Of a DNA stretch of 29,687 nt, positions 6,557 through 13,419 are shown piece by piece (position 1 is the first letter of the stretch; every line of letters begins with the position of its first letter). The stretch is from positions 1 through 29,687 of the forward strand of contig CAYMIX010000012.1 in the NCBI GenBank assembly GCA_964391185.1, written 5' to 3'. Source of the stretch: JAKQEM01 sp964391185. GTDB lineage: Bacteria; Patescibacteriota; Gracilibacteria; Peribacterales; Peribacteraceae. The notes beneath the pieces are model-generated. The model had not been told where the DNA came from. It did no database searches and worked only from the letters and a program-made list of their open reading frames with translations. A program made the position numbers and the translations under genes.

Positions 6557-8995
6557 TCAGCGACGATATTGTGCCTGAACCGCTTGCAAGAATGCAGCTT
6601 GCCGCATCAGATTCTTACGCTTTTTGATGCGGTAGAACACACCTGCAATGCCTGCTGCCATGGCAATCATCCATGCTGATGCCGGAATGCCGGAACCAGG
6701 AGTGGATGGTGCTGGGTGAACGGTGTCGCCAGGGAGTGTACGCACATCGAATGGGATGTCGTCGCGAGCACCAGGAGTGAATCCTTCGCCGCTGGGAGTT
6801 CCTTCACCCGTCGCTGCGAGTTCCTCCAGTGTGTCGCCAGTCACAGTGATCGGCGTTACGCTGATGTAGTACTTAACGCCATTGATGAGATCGCGGATGG
6901 TGAATGTGCGGAGTTCACCATTGAGCATGCGCTGTTCCGCCAAGTTCTCAGGGTCTGTTCCGTACTCGAGCAAGAACGTCGAGAGAGGAAGGTCGGTCGT
7001 AAGCGATGTCCATTCCACCATGAGCGCGCCATCACCCGGTGTGATATCCAAGGTGAATCCAAGAACAGTTGCCTCAACAGCGTCGCTCTTTTCAGCGCTT
7101 TCAGCGTCGCCGCGAATAGCTGTGACTGCGAATGTGTAGCTCTGTCCTGGCGTGAGTCCTTTCACTGTTGCCTTCGTCGTCACACGTTCTGTATCGAGCG
7201 TGTAGAGGAAGTTTGTTGGACTATCACCGATATAAATGCGGTAGCCGCTTACTTCGCCTGGAACTGGATCCCACTGAAGTTCGATCGCATCCACGCGAGG
7301 TTCGGCGCGAAGATTTGCAACCTTTGGCAGTCCTTCGGATCCAACAGCAAGTTGCGTGCGTACTTCCTCAATGTTTCCTGCGCGGTCCATTGCTGTAACA
7401 GATGGCTGATACATATCAGCTGCAGGAGCATCGAAGAATGCCTGATATGAACCAGATTGCGTTGGGTTTTCTGCAAGAATGATTTCCGTCACCTTTCCAT
7501 TTACGCGGTCAGGAATGCGGAGCATCACTTGAGCGAGCATTGGTTCACTTTCTACAACGGCGAGAACTTTTTCATCTTCCTCTGGATCATCTGGCAGGAA
7601 GCTAATGTCCCCGATGACCGGAGCGATTTGGTCGAGTACCAAGTGGATTGGGCCGGAATCGCTGCGGCCAGCATCGTCCTGAACGCGGATCGTATAATCG
7701 CGCTGTCCTGCATTGAGCTGAACTGGAATAGAGAAGTTTCCAGCTTCGTCTGTTGCGCCGTATGCATCCTGTTCGCCACCCATCACAATGATGTTTGCGA
7801 AGCGTGGGCCCACTCCTTCCACCACAATATCAAGCGTGTTCACTTCGTCATCATTCTGATGTGACGTTACGGTGATGCCATTCGAACCAACAGTTCCACC
7901 TCCTCCAACCATGATAGTTGTTTCACCAGAAATGCGTGGATCGTTGGCGTCTTCTATGCGCAGAACTTGTGCGCCATTGGCACGGAAGGTGAGTGAGAGA
8001 GCGAATGATTTTTCACCAAGGTCACGATCTTTAAATGTATATGTTCCGAAGTTTGGGACCGTCGCATTTGGGTCTGTTGTCACGAATCGAATCGTACCAA
8101 GATAGTCTTCGACGGTGACATTGTTGCGGTCGACCGCGCGGATGGAAATCTTCGATGCTTCTTCACCAGCATTCATCTGTGCTGGAGCTGTTACTTCGAA
8201 GTGATCAACGACATCAAACGAAGATTGAGCAGTGAGCTGCGCACCGTATGGAGATGGTGCATAGAACATTCGTCCGTTTGTTGTGGTTGCTGTATTTGTT
8301 GTATTGGAAGGATAGTACGCAGGTGCGTATGCATTTGAATTGCTGTATCCACCAACAGCGCCTTCTGCTGTCACTGTTGCGGATTCTACGATTGGACTAC
8401 CGCTGAGGAGGTCGATTGCGCGGAGCTGAATTGTTCCGGGAACGTTCGTCGTGAGTGCAAAATATTGCGTGCCTTTTATATCTGTTTCCGTCGAGCGCGA
8501 AACGATGTTGTCATCGGTGCGACTGGAAACAAGAGCGATTGGACGACCTGAAAGTGGGTTACCAAAACGGTCACGCACAATCACGCTCACTGCTGCTTCA
8601 TCACGACCATCCGCACTGATGTATGGCATCTGTACTTTCACTGTTGATGTGCGTCCGTCCATAGAATCAGGCTGTACCTGTGCAGCTGTCGTTGCGATTG
8701 TCGTGCGGTCTTTCAACGCATTCACTGTGTACGTTCCTGCAGCTTCGGTTTTGGTGCCAGGGAGCACTGTTACTGCGCGTCCGGTCGCATCTGTGTGCAC
8801 GGGCATCGTCGTACGTGTGCCATCAGGATCCACGACAGAAATATCCATGGCTGAGGATGGTGTGCCATCACGGAGTTCGATATCAAGCCCCAATCCTGCG
8901 ATGGAATCTGCCACCGACAGCGTTGCGGCGAAGGCCGTGAACGGGAAGGTGAGCGCGAGCACCGATGCGAGTGTTCGAATGTATGTGTGTTTCAT
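6557..8995 (-). CDS. Secreted, membrane-anchored Ig-like/fibronectin type III surface protein
   Basis: The protein has 812 residues from the ATG at 8995, chosen because a good promoter lies between it and the next upstream in-frame start (9034). Residues 1-24 form a signal peptide ending TAFA. Next come Ig-like beta modules, including SKISIRAVDRNNVTVEDYLG and VTVEGVGPR-type repeats with a Bacterial-Ig DEAGNFSIPVQL motif. Two fibronectin type III-like modules follow at about 580-760 (LQWDPVPGEVSGYRIYIGD; VEWTSLTTDLPLSTFLLEYG). The C-terminus has a Pro/Gly/Ser linker (TPGSGIP), a hydrophobic segment (WMIAMAAGIAGVFY) and basic KKRK. That is a tripartite anchor, possibly a sorting signal. It is probably a cell-surface adhesin or structural protein and heads the operon with the PfkB kinase. 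Confidence 0.88.
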   Translation of the reverse strand: MKHTYIRTLASVLALTFPFTAFAATLSVADSIAGLGLDIELRDGTPSSAMDISVVDPDGTRTTMPVHTDATGRAVTVLPGTKTEAAGTYTVNALKDRTTIATTAAQVQPDSMDGRTSTVKVQMPYISADGRDEAAVSVIVRDRFGNPLSGRPIALVSSRTDDNIVSRSTETDIKGTQYFALTTNVPGTIQLRAIDLLSGSPIVESATVTAEGAVGGYSNSNAYAPAYYPSNTTNTATTTNGRMFYAPSPYGAQLTAQSSFDVVDHFEVTAPAQMNAGEEASKISIRAVDRNNVTVEDYLGTIRFVTTDPNATVPNFGTYTFKDRDLGEKSFALSLTFRANGAQVLRIEDANDPRISGETTIMVGGGGTVGSNGITVTSHQNDDEVNTLDIVVEGVGPRFANIIVMGGEQDAYGATDEAGNFSIPVQLNAGQRDYTIRVQDDAGRSDSGPIHLVLDQIAPVIGDISFLPDDPEEDEKVLAVVESEPMLAQVMLRIPDRVNGKVTEIILAENPTQSGSYQAFFDAPAADMYQPSVTAMDRAGNIEEVRTQLAVGSEGLPKVANLRAEPRVDAIELQWDPVPGEVSGYRIYIGDSPTNFLYTLDTERVTTKATVKGLTPGQSYTFAVTAIRGDAESAEKSDAVEATVLGFTLDITPGDGALMVEWTSLTTDLPLSTFLLEYGTDPENLAEQRMLNGELRTFTIRDLINGVKYYISVTPITVTGDTLEELAATGEGTPSGEGFTPGARDDIPFDVRTLPGDTVHPAPSTPGSGIPASAWMIAMAAGIAGVFYRIKKRKNLMRQAAFLQAVQAQYRR

Positions 8996-9005
8996 AAATC
9001 CTTTT

Positions 9006-9034
9006 ATTATAGCACTTATGGCGTTTTCTCTCAA
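9006..9034 (-). promoter_or_regulatory. Strong promoter directly upstream of the surface-protein gene
   Basis: On the minus strand TTGAGA (9034-9029), a 17-bp spacer and a perfect TATAAT (9011-9006) are visible. Only 10 nt separate TATAAT from the ATG at 8995, so the mRNA leader would be about 3-5 nt. An AAAGGA string lies inside the same 10 nt but would largely be excluded from the RNA. Confidence 0.75.
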
Positions 9035-9143
9035 TTCTATGGGGTATATAGGAATGTAATTATAGGTATTTGTCTACGGTATCTCCCATACATCCTTTAT
9101 TAGCCGCGCTAGCAAGTACCGTCATATCTGGTACCATTTGCCC

Positions 9144-9716
9144 ATGCGTAAAACTCTGACAATCGCCAGCTTCTGCCTATTCCTCGCAGCATGCGGAGGA
9201 GGCGATGCGGCCACCGTAACCTGCGAATCAACGTATTGGAATGGAACGGTTGGTACATGTTTGCCGGCAGGATGGAGCGTTGTCGAGCGAGGTGATCTCG
9301 AAGATCGCGGCATTCCGGATGAAGTACTCGTCGCATTCCAGTCAGAAGTGCCTTACGCGGGCCAATTTGCGACGGTCACCGTGACGCGCGAAACACTCGC
9401 TCAGCCGCTTACGTCAGCGGAATACAGCGAAGCAAGCATCGCTTCTGTGAGTGGATTGCCAGGCTATGACGAAGTAGACCAGGAAGATACAACGGTTGAT
9501 GGCGACGATGTTCAACTGCACATCTTCACTGCGCAACCTCGCCAAGATGCTCCAGAATCACGTTTCTACCAAGTGAGCGCTACGAGTGGAAATGTTGGCT
9601 ATACGTTTACAGCGGCAGTGCCAGTGGCTCCTCCCGATGAACTCGAAGCGAGCGTGCTCACGATTTTACGCTCTGTCACGTTCGCCGATCCAGAAACAGA
9701 GACGACGGAGGAATAA
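9144..9716 (+). CDS. Lipoprotein of unknown function
   Basis: The product has 190 residues from the ATG at 9144. A TTG two codons earlier is less likely because the -10-like TACCAT (9132-9137) ends just before it. The signal peptide MRKTLTIASFCLFLAAC ends in a classical lipobox (LAAC, lipidated Cys17) followed by a Gly/Asp linker, so it should be processed by Lgt and LspA and tethered to the membrane. The mature domain is acidic and resembles small PsbP/DUF1795-like domains (TCLPAGWSVVERGDLEDRG at the front, LTILRSVTFADP at the end). That comparison is an impression only. It is divergent from the surface-protein gene across a 148-bp spacer. No Shine-Dalgarno is seen. Confidence 0.85.
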   Translation: MRKTLTIASFCLFLAACGGGDAATVTCESTYWNGTVGTCLPAGWSVVERGDLEDRGIPDEVLVAFQSEVPYAGQFATVTVTRETLAQPLTSAEYSEASIASVSGLPGYDEVDQEDTTVDGDDVQLHIFTAQPRQDAPESRFYQVSATSGNVGYTFTAAVPVAPPDELEASVLTILRSVTFADPETETTEE

Positions 9717-9722
9717 TAGACG

Positions 9723-10097
9723 TCAGATCAATATGCCTCGGTCACGAAGAGCGTTATCAGTATCGATTGTTTGGTGGTCGCGATAGTACGTGTAGATGCT
9801 CGATAACAATGGTTGTAGTTTTCGTCGTATGTCCATCGCATCCTTGATGCATGTACTCATCACTAAAAGAAGCATCCCATGAATGCCAATTTCGATTGTT
9901 AACAATTCACCCTGGGGGAGGCCCCTCTGGGCAAAAAGGGCTTCTGACACTATTTTCATTCCGATATTTGCTACCGTGCCAGTAATGACGCCACATATTT
10001 GCCAGCGGTAAGAACGCCGTAATTCGCAGTATTTGTCGCACTTTTTATCGAACTCTTGGAATAATTCTATAGGCCGTTCTTGCATTGCATGCGCCAT
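9723..10097 (-). CDS. Small putative two-helix membrane protein
   Basis: The product has 124 residues and no recognised family. It begins with a charged amphipathic region (ERPIELFQEFDKKCDKYCELRRSYRW split by two Cys), followed by hydrophobic stretches at about 32-50 (ICGVITGTVANIGMKIV) and 67-82 (IEIGIHGMLLLVMSTC). A charged tail ends the protein. Support for a real gene is a TATCAT box (10108-10113) with TTGCGC 18 bp further upstream, placed 10 nt before the ATG as for other genes here. It is convergent with the lipoprotein gene, with only 6 nt between the stops. Moderate confidence. Confidence 0.5.
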   Translation of the reverse strand: MAHAMQERPIELFQEFDKKCDKYCELRRSYRWQICGVITGTVANIGMKIVSEALFAQRGLPQGELLTIEIGIHGMLLLVMSTCIKDAMDIRRKLQPLLSSIYTYYRDHQTIDTDNALRDRGILI

Positions 10098-10107
10098 GAA
10101 GTGGCAA

Positions 10108-10137
10108 ATGATACATCCTCTAGAGATTCATGCGCAA
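10108..10137 (-). promoter_or_regulatory. Putative promoter of the small membrane-protein gene
   Basis: Minus strand: TTGCGC (10137-10132), 18-bp spacer, TATCAT (10113-10108), then 10 nt to the ATG at 10097. The -35 is weak (TTG only), while the -10 matches five of six consensus bases. Confidence 0.35.
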
Positions 10138-10162
10138 TCTCAGTACACTCCCACACACTTCT

Positions 10163-10237
10163 GGTGCCGTAGCCAAGCAGTAAGGCAGGGGTCTGCAAAA
10201 CCCCCATACGCGGGTGCAATTCTCGCCGGCACCTCCA
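10163..10237 (+). tRNA. tRNA-Cys (anticodon GCA), CCA encoded
   Basis: A full cloverleaf can be drawn. The acceptor GGTGCCG pairs with CGGCACC, followed by T and encoded CCA. The D-stem is GCC/GGC, and the anticodon stem GGGGT/ACCCC has loop CTGCAAA (GCA at 10195-10197). The T-stem GCGGG pairs with CTCGC including one G-U. Two normally invariant elbow positions differ: the D-loop reads AGCAGTA (A at position 18 instead of G) and the T-loop reads TGCAATT (G at position 55 instead of U/pseudouridine). G19 and C56 are kept. A TACACT box at 10144-10149 may be its -10; the same hexamer precedes tRNA-Ala. Confidence 0.9.
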
Positions 10238-10258
10238 TCCTTCGCAACGCGAAGGATG
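10236..10258 (+). repeat. Perfect 10-bp-stem hairpin overlapping the tRNA-Cys CCA end
   Basis: CATCCTTCGC, a 3-nt loop AAC, and GCGAAGGATG are perfectly complementary. The first two bases are the last two of the encoded CCA. No U-tract follows. It could block or guide 3' processing, terminate the tRNA transcript, or be a dispersed palindromic repeat of the CATCCTTCG type seen again near 25568. Confidence 0.6.
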
Positions 10259-10391
10259 CCGTCCGCAGTTCCTGAGATTGATTATATAAAAACATCATCA
10301 AACCCGCGTCGCTACGGATGGCTGGCCAATAAGGAGCGAAGGGGGACAACCCTTTGGTAAACCAAGAATGTAGTGGGAACTGAGCGCAAGC
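10259..10391. other. Gene-free spacer between tRNA-Cys and the isomerase terminator
   Basis: I see no credible coding sequence here. It contains an AT-rich TTGATTATATAAAA stretch near 10278-10291 that could be a promoter, and small inverted repeats such as TTGGTAAACCAA. With tRNA-Cys and the flanking hairpins it makes up most of the 365-nt gene-free interval 10098-10462. Confidence 0.4.
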
Positions 10392-10429
10392 AAAAAAATC
10401 CAGTCGCTTCCCAAAGGGTAGGCGACTGG
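10392..10429 (-). terminator. Intrinsic terminator of the isomerase-like gene
   Basis: On the minus strand CCAGTCGC and GCGACTGG form a perfect 8-bp stem around a 14-nt loop containing CCCTTTGGG, followed by A and seven T. It lies about 33 nt after the stop of the 10463-11458 gene. It is canonical. Confidence 0.88.
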
Positions 10430-10462
10430 ACAGGTTTTCACATGCTGACAGACAGGTGATGA

Positions 10463-11458
10463 CTATTCGGAGAATGCCGCGTCGAAGGCGCGGGCACTCG
10501 GCGGGAAGTCGAGGTTTTTGACGTACGTGCACGCCTCGGCAGCGCCGTGTTCGCGGTCCATCCCACTGTCTTCCCATTCCACTGAGAGCGGCCCCGTATA
10601 CTTCACCGCATTGAGCGCGCGAATGATCTCTTCGAACTTCACGCCGCCGCGGCCCACACTCCGAAAGTCCCAGCCGCGGCGCTGGTCGCCGAAGCCGAGG
10701 TGGCTGCCGTTGATGCCACTCCTTCCATTGAGCGTTACCGACGCGTCCTTCATGTGGACGTGGTAGATCCGCGTCGGGAAGTAGCGAATGAACTCGGCCG
10801 GATCGACACCCTGCCAGATGAGGTGGCTGGGATCGAAGTTGAAGCCGAAACTATCGCGGTTGTCGAGCGCCTCGAGAGTTCGCTCAGCGGAGTAAATGTC
10901 GAACGCAATCTCGGTCGGGTGGACCTCGAGTGCGAACCTCACTCCGCAGTCGTCGAACACATCGAGGATCGGGTTCCACCGATCGGCGAGGAGCTGATAC
11001 CCCGCGTCGATCGTCGCCCGCGGCGTCGGTGGGAAGTCGTAAATGAGATGCCAGATGCTTGATCCGGTGAACCCATTCACAACCTTCACTCCGAGCTTCT
11101 TTGCAGCACGTGCAGTGTCCTTCATCTCTTCGATCGCACGATGCGTGACGCCGGCAGGATCACCTTCTCCCCAGACGTAGTCCGGGAGAATGCCCTTGTG
11201 CCGCGTGTCGATGTTGTCGAGTACAGCTTGGCCGACAAGGTGGTTTGAGATCGCAAACAACTTCAAGTCGTGCTCCGCAAGCAGCTTGCGCTTCCGTGCG
11301 CAGTAGCCAGGGTCACTCAGTGCCTCCTGCACATGGAAGTGGTCTCCCCAACACGCGAGCTCGAGGCCGTCGTAGCCGAAGCCCTTTGCCTTCTTGCAGA
11401 GTGTCTCGAGCGGAAGATCCGCCCATTGACCGGTAAACAACGTGACGGGACGGGACAT
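10463..11458 (-). CDS. Sugar-phosphate isomerase/epimerase-like protein (xylose isomerase-like TIM barrel)
   Basis: The enzyme has 331 residues from the ATG at 11458, which has AAAGG about nine bases upstream; the longer in-frame extension is rejected. It belongs to the AP-endonuclease-2/xylose-isomerase-like TIM-barrel group. Barrel strands carry the expected metal ligands: E178 in RFALEVHPTEI, D209 in GFNFDPSHLIWQ, H235 in IYHVHMKD and E294 in LSVEWEDSG. The group includes hexulose/inosose isomerases, epimerases and dehydratases; the substrate is not readable. Codon third positions are very G/C-rich, and the gene has its own Shine-Dalgarno, a long structured leader and a terminator, unlike its core neighbours. 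This kind of enzyme is more typical of large-genome sugar degraders, so lateral acquisition is likely. Confidence 0.88.
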   Translation of the reverse strand: MSRPVTLFTGQWADLPLETLCKKAKGFGYDGLELACWGDHFHVQEALSDPGYCARKRKLLAEHDLKLFAISNHLVGQAVLDNIDTRHKGILPDYVWGEGDPAGVTHRAIEEMKDTARAAKKLGVKVVNGFTGSSIWHLIYDFPPTPRATIDAGYQLLADRWNPILDVFDDCGVRFALEVHPTEIAFDIYSAERTLEALDNRDSFGFNFDPSHLIWQGVDPAEFIRYFPTRIYHVHMKDASVTLNGRSGINGSHLGFGDQRRGWDFRSVGRGGVKFEEIIRALNAVKYTGPLSVEWEDSGMDREHGAAEACTYVKNLDFPPSARAFDAAFSE

Positions 11459-11600
11459 TGGACCAACCTTTCTTCGTTCTGTCTGTGGTGTGATATGCGG
11501 CGGGAACATCCCGTCATGACTGCGGTAGCAGCCTCGCACTCACACCGATGTGAAATAGCACCCTTAGCTAGCTAAAGCCAAGGACCGCGGCAGGTTATAG
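11459..11600 (-). promoter_or_regulatory. Leader/promoter region of the isomerase-like gene with several palindromes
   Basis: Read on the minus strand, this spacer holds TTGGCT and TATTTC 18 bp apart, and further upstream TATAAC with a weak -35. Palindromes include TTAGCTAGCTAA (11564-11575) and CGGGAACATCCCG (about 11501-11513). The first overlaps the putative promoter spacer and looks like an operator. The second would be a leader hairpin. Which promoter is used is uncertain. Confidence 0.35.
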
Positions 11601-12209
11601 ATGCTTACCATGCTTGGCAAAACATATTTTTTGTTTGTTTTATACAACAAAAGAGCATTCTGGTGTTCTCTTCGAAGAGCTGTATCTACATCAACCAAAG
11701 TCTCGGTCCTGTTCATTCTCTTTACAGATGGTTTTGGCGAGCGTACACCATGCGCACGTTATATGGCTATTGCACGAAACAGTGCCGGTGATGTTGTAGA
11801 TCTTGGAGAATGGAACTTGAGTCAGGCAACGACTGCGCTGAACTGGTCGCTCACTGAACGTTTAGATGTGCATGACCGAATAGTAACCTGGGGTAATTTA
11901 TTTGCTGAACGAACCCGTGAATTATGTCGATCGCGAGGTGTCCCAGTAGATACATATCATAACCGATTGTCTGGATTTATGGAGGATTTGATAGCACATA
12001 TACGTGATCATCAATGGTTCCTGAGTCAGCAATTAGGAAGAGAAGTTGGTATCTCGGAAATGCCAAAATATATTCATGTTGATGTTGTGGCTGATGACCC
12101 TCTCGAGCCTGTTTTAACTGTAGAATTCCCAGCTGTAAATGGCGATCCAGACGCAACTCACGTAGAAGAAATCGCTTTTCCGGTCTTGGAAGCACAGTTG
12201 GCCAACTAA
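11601..12209 (+). CDS. Orphan hypothetical protein (start uncertain)
   Basis: The open frame gives 202 residues, but the first 54 are AT-rich and of doubtful coding quality. The ATG at 11763 (MAIARNSAGDVVDLGEWN) gives 148 residues and may be the true start. No Shine-Dalgarno is seen at either. The convincing part contains LTERLDVHDRIVTWGNLFAERTRELCRSRGV and a long acidic C-terminal portion (YIHVDVVADDPLEPVLTVEF). That suggests a compact alpha/beta fold. There is no membrane segment in the short form and no recognised family. It lies between the divergent isomerase-like gene and tRNA-Ala. Confidence 0.55.
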   Translation: MLTMLGKTYFLFVLYNKRAFWCSLRRAVSTSTKVSVLFILFTDGFGERTPCARYMAIARNSAGDVVDLGEWNLSQATTALNWSLTERLDVHDRIVTWGNLFAERTRELCRSRGVPVDTYHNRLSGFMEDLIAHIRDHQWFLSQQLGREVGISEMPKYIHVDVVADDPLEPVLTVEFPAVNGDPDATHVEEIAFPVLEAQLAN

Positions 12210-12272
12210 TCAGGATAAACTTCTCGCCCCGTGTCAGTTCCGATGAGAAATGTTTTGTATCTAATTTTATAA

Positions 12273-12348
12273 TGGTGGAGCTGAGGGGACTCGAACCCCT
12301 AACCCCCTGCTTGCAAAGCAGGTGCTCTACCAATTGAGCTACAGCCCC
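12273..12348 (-). tRNA. tRNA-Ala (anticodon TGC), CCA encoded
   Basis: On the minus strand the gene runs GGGGCTG...CAGCTCCACCA, 76 nt including encoded CCA. The D-loop has GG, the anticodon stem-loop CTGCTTTGCAAGCAG shows anticodon TGC, and the T-loop is the normal TTCGAGT. No discriminating oddities. A TTGAGG-16-TACACT promoter lies upstream. Confidence 0.97.
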
Positions 12349-12377
12349 ACAAAGACAGAATCTCGTGAGTGGGACGC

Positions 12378-12405
12378 AGTGTACACAGCCTGTAAGAATC
12401 CTCAA
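12378..12405 (-). promoter_or_regulatory. Putative promoter of tRNA-Ala
   Basis: Minus strand TTGAGG (12405-12400), 16-bp spacer, TACACT (12383-12378), about 29 nt before the mature tRNA. GTACACT also precedes tRNA-Cys. Confidence 0.4.
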
Positions 12406-12432
12406 GGTTTTATTGGGTTAAGGGGCTTATAC

Positions 12433-12461
12433 TTGCTTTTTAGACAAATTTGTCATATAAT
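12433..12461 (+). promoter_or_regulatory. Promoter with a palindromic operator in its spacer
   Basis: TTGCTT (12433-12438), a 17-bp spacer and a perfect TATAAT (12456-12461). The spacer contains the perfect 12-bp palindrome GACAAATTTGTC (12443-12454), an ideal site for a repressor competing with RNA polymerase. The transcript leader (about 50 nt) then has an imperfect CCTTTCAC/GTGAAGG hairpin and a Shine-Dalgarno. Confidence 0.6.
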
Positions 12462-12517
12462 TATATAGTCCTTTCACAACATCGTGAAGGAAAAACCGCA
12501 ACACAGGAGATTTTCCC

Positions 12518-13036
12518 GTGACAGTCCTGCATTTTGTCGTTCGCCAGACCCTGCCCAGCCAGTTTCACGTGGAGGGGAAGTCCCTCTTGGTGACCTACGA
12601 TCCCGACAAGAAGGAGGTCCAGCTGTCGACCCTGCTCGGAGAGCGGATCGACAGCATCCAAGTCCAAGATCTCGTGGCGCTGCTGGTGTCGGAAGACGAG
12701 TCGGTCTTGCTCATGCTCACCCAGGACGGGTGGGTACGGGCGCTCGATCTCGATGAGAAGGGCCACACGAAGTCCCCGATGTACAACCAGGACTTCGCTG
12801 CGCCCAGGAGGGAAGGCGCTTCGGCGGTCGCGCTCAGCGGCGACAAGACGCTCATGGCAATCGGATTTGAAAAGAGTGTCCAGCTCTTCCAGATCCGGTC
12901 CGAAAAGGTTCCTCGCCCTCTGCAGGTGTTCGAGTTCAACGCCACCGTCACATCCGTCCGCTTCACGGACGACGGCCTGGGCCTTCGCGTCGTCACCAAG
13001 TCCTCAGTCGTCGTGCTGCACGATAACGACGACTGA
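12518..13036 (+). CDS. WD40/beta-propeller-like orphan protein
   Basis: The product has 172 residues and starts at GTG. This start is supported by AGGAG eight bases before it, a promoter upstream and a terminator downstream. Three or four stretches resemble WD40/YVTN blades: VQDLVALLVSEDESVLLML...DGWVRALDL, then ASAVALSGDKTLMAIGFEKSVQLFQI, then ATVTSVRFTDDGLGLRVVTK. This would be a partial propeller that probably oligomerises or acts as a small beta domain. There is no signal peptide. Codon usage is strongly G/C at third positions, very unlike gyrA or the flanking toxin-antitoxin genes. It is a self-contained cassette, probably acquired laterally. The function is unknown. Confidence 0.78.
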   Translation: MTVLHFVVRQTLPSQFHVEGKSLLVTYDPDKKEVQLSTLLGERIDSIQVQDLVALLVSEDESVLLMLTQDGWVRALDLDEKGHTKSPMYNQDFAAPRREGASAVALSGDKTLMAIGFEKSVQLFQIRSEKVPRPLQVFEFNATVTSVRFTDDGLGLRVVTKSSVVVLHDNDD

Positions 13037-13060
13037 CCCTTCACGGATCAGAAAGGACAC

Positions 13061-13099
13061 AAAGCTCCCACCATCTTCGGATGGATGGGGGCTTTTGCT
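13061..13099 (+). terminator. Intrinsic terminator with a UUCG tetraloop
   Basis: AAAGCTCCCACCATC pairs with GATGGATGGGGGCTTT (one bulged A, one G-U) around the extra-stable TTCG loop, followed by a T-rich stretch. It lies 24 nt after the stop of the propeller-like gene. Confidence 0.88.
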
Positions 13100-13114
13100 T
13101 TGTGGCACAACGTG

Positions 13115-13143
13115 TTGACAATGTGTATACAAAAGAATATCAT
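13115..13143 (+). promoter_or_regulatory. Promoter of the toxin-antitoxin pair, abutting the start codon
   Basis: A perfect TTGACA (13115-13120), 17-bp spacer and TATCAT (13138-13143). The antitoxin ATG begins 6 nt after the -10, so transcription should start at or next to the ATG. The spacer contains GTATAC within TGTATAC-like text, a possible autoregulatory site for the ribbon-helix-helix antitoxin. Confidence 0.7.
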
Positions 13144-13149
13144 GCATGT

Positions 13150-13419
13150 ATGTCTACCATTCATATTAGAACGAACGAAAAAACGAAGAAGTCTGCCCAA
13201 CAGATCTTGGGAAAATTGGGCTTAGATCTCAGCACTGCAATTAATATGTACCTTATGCAGATTATCATAAAAAAAGGTATCCCGTTTGAAATTCTGACAG
13301 AGAATGGGATGACCGAAGCGGAGGAAGAGGCGATTCTGAAGGAAATCGAGTGGGCAAAGAAGCATGGAAAGAAATATACCTCTACAAAAGAGATGTTTAA
13401 GGATATTCTGGCAGAATGA
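13150..13419 (+). CDS. RelB/DinJ-family antitoxin
   Basis: The protein has 89 residues from the ATG at 13150; an upstream in-frame start would begin inside the neighbouring terminator. The N-terminus (STIHIRTNEKTKKSAQQILG) is the beta strand and first helix of a ribbon-helix-helix DNA-binding domain of the RelB/DinJ type, followed by LGLDLSTAINMYLMQIII. The C-terminal half (EEEAILKEIEWAKKHGKKYTSTKEMFKDIL) is the toxin-binding tail. It should neutralise the downstream RNase and repress its own promoter. The stop overlaps the toxin start by 4 nt (ATGA), so translation is coupled. The transcript is probably leaderless, which is unusual for this family as far as I know. Confidence 0.88.
   Translation: MSTIHIRTNEKTKKSAQQILGKLGLDLSTAINMYLMQIIIKKGIPFEILTENGMTEAEEEAILKEIEWAKKHGKKYTSTKEMFKDILAE

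Noticed and set aside
8996..9034. Earlier start of the surface protein (MRENAIS...)
   Set aside because: It would place the start codon on top of the -35 element; the ATG at 8995 begins a proper signal peptide.
10140..10577. A 145-codon minus-strand frame over tRNA-Cys and the 3' end of the isomerase-like gene
   Set aside because: It covers a tRNA, two hairpins and a terminator, and overlaps a motif-verified gene out of frame.
11977..12405. A 142-codon open frame on the minus strand running through tRNA-Ala
   Set aside because: Its translated part GAVAQLVEHLLCKQGVRGSSPLSS is the well-known artefact of reading a tRNA gene as protein.
12461..12766. A 101-codon minus-strand frame opposite the propeller-like gene
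   Set aside because: The plus-strand gene has promoter, Shine-Dalgarno, GTG start and terminator; the opposite frame has none and begins inside tRNA-side spacer sequence.
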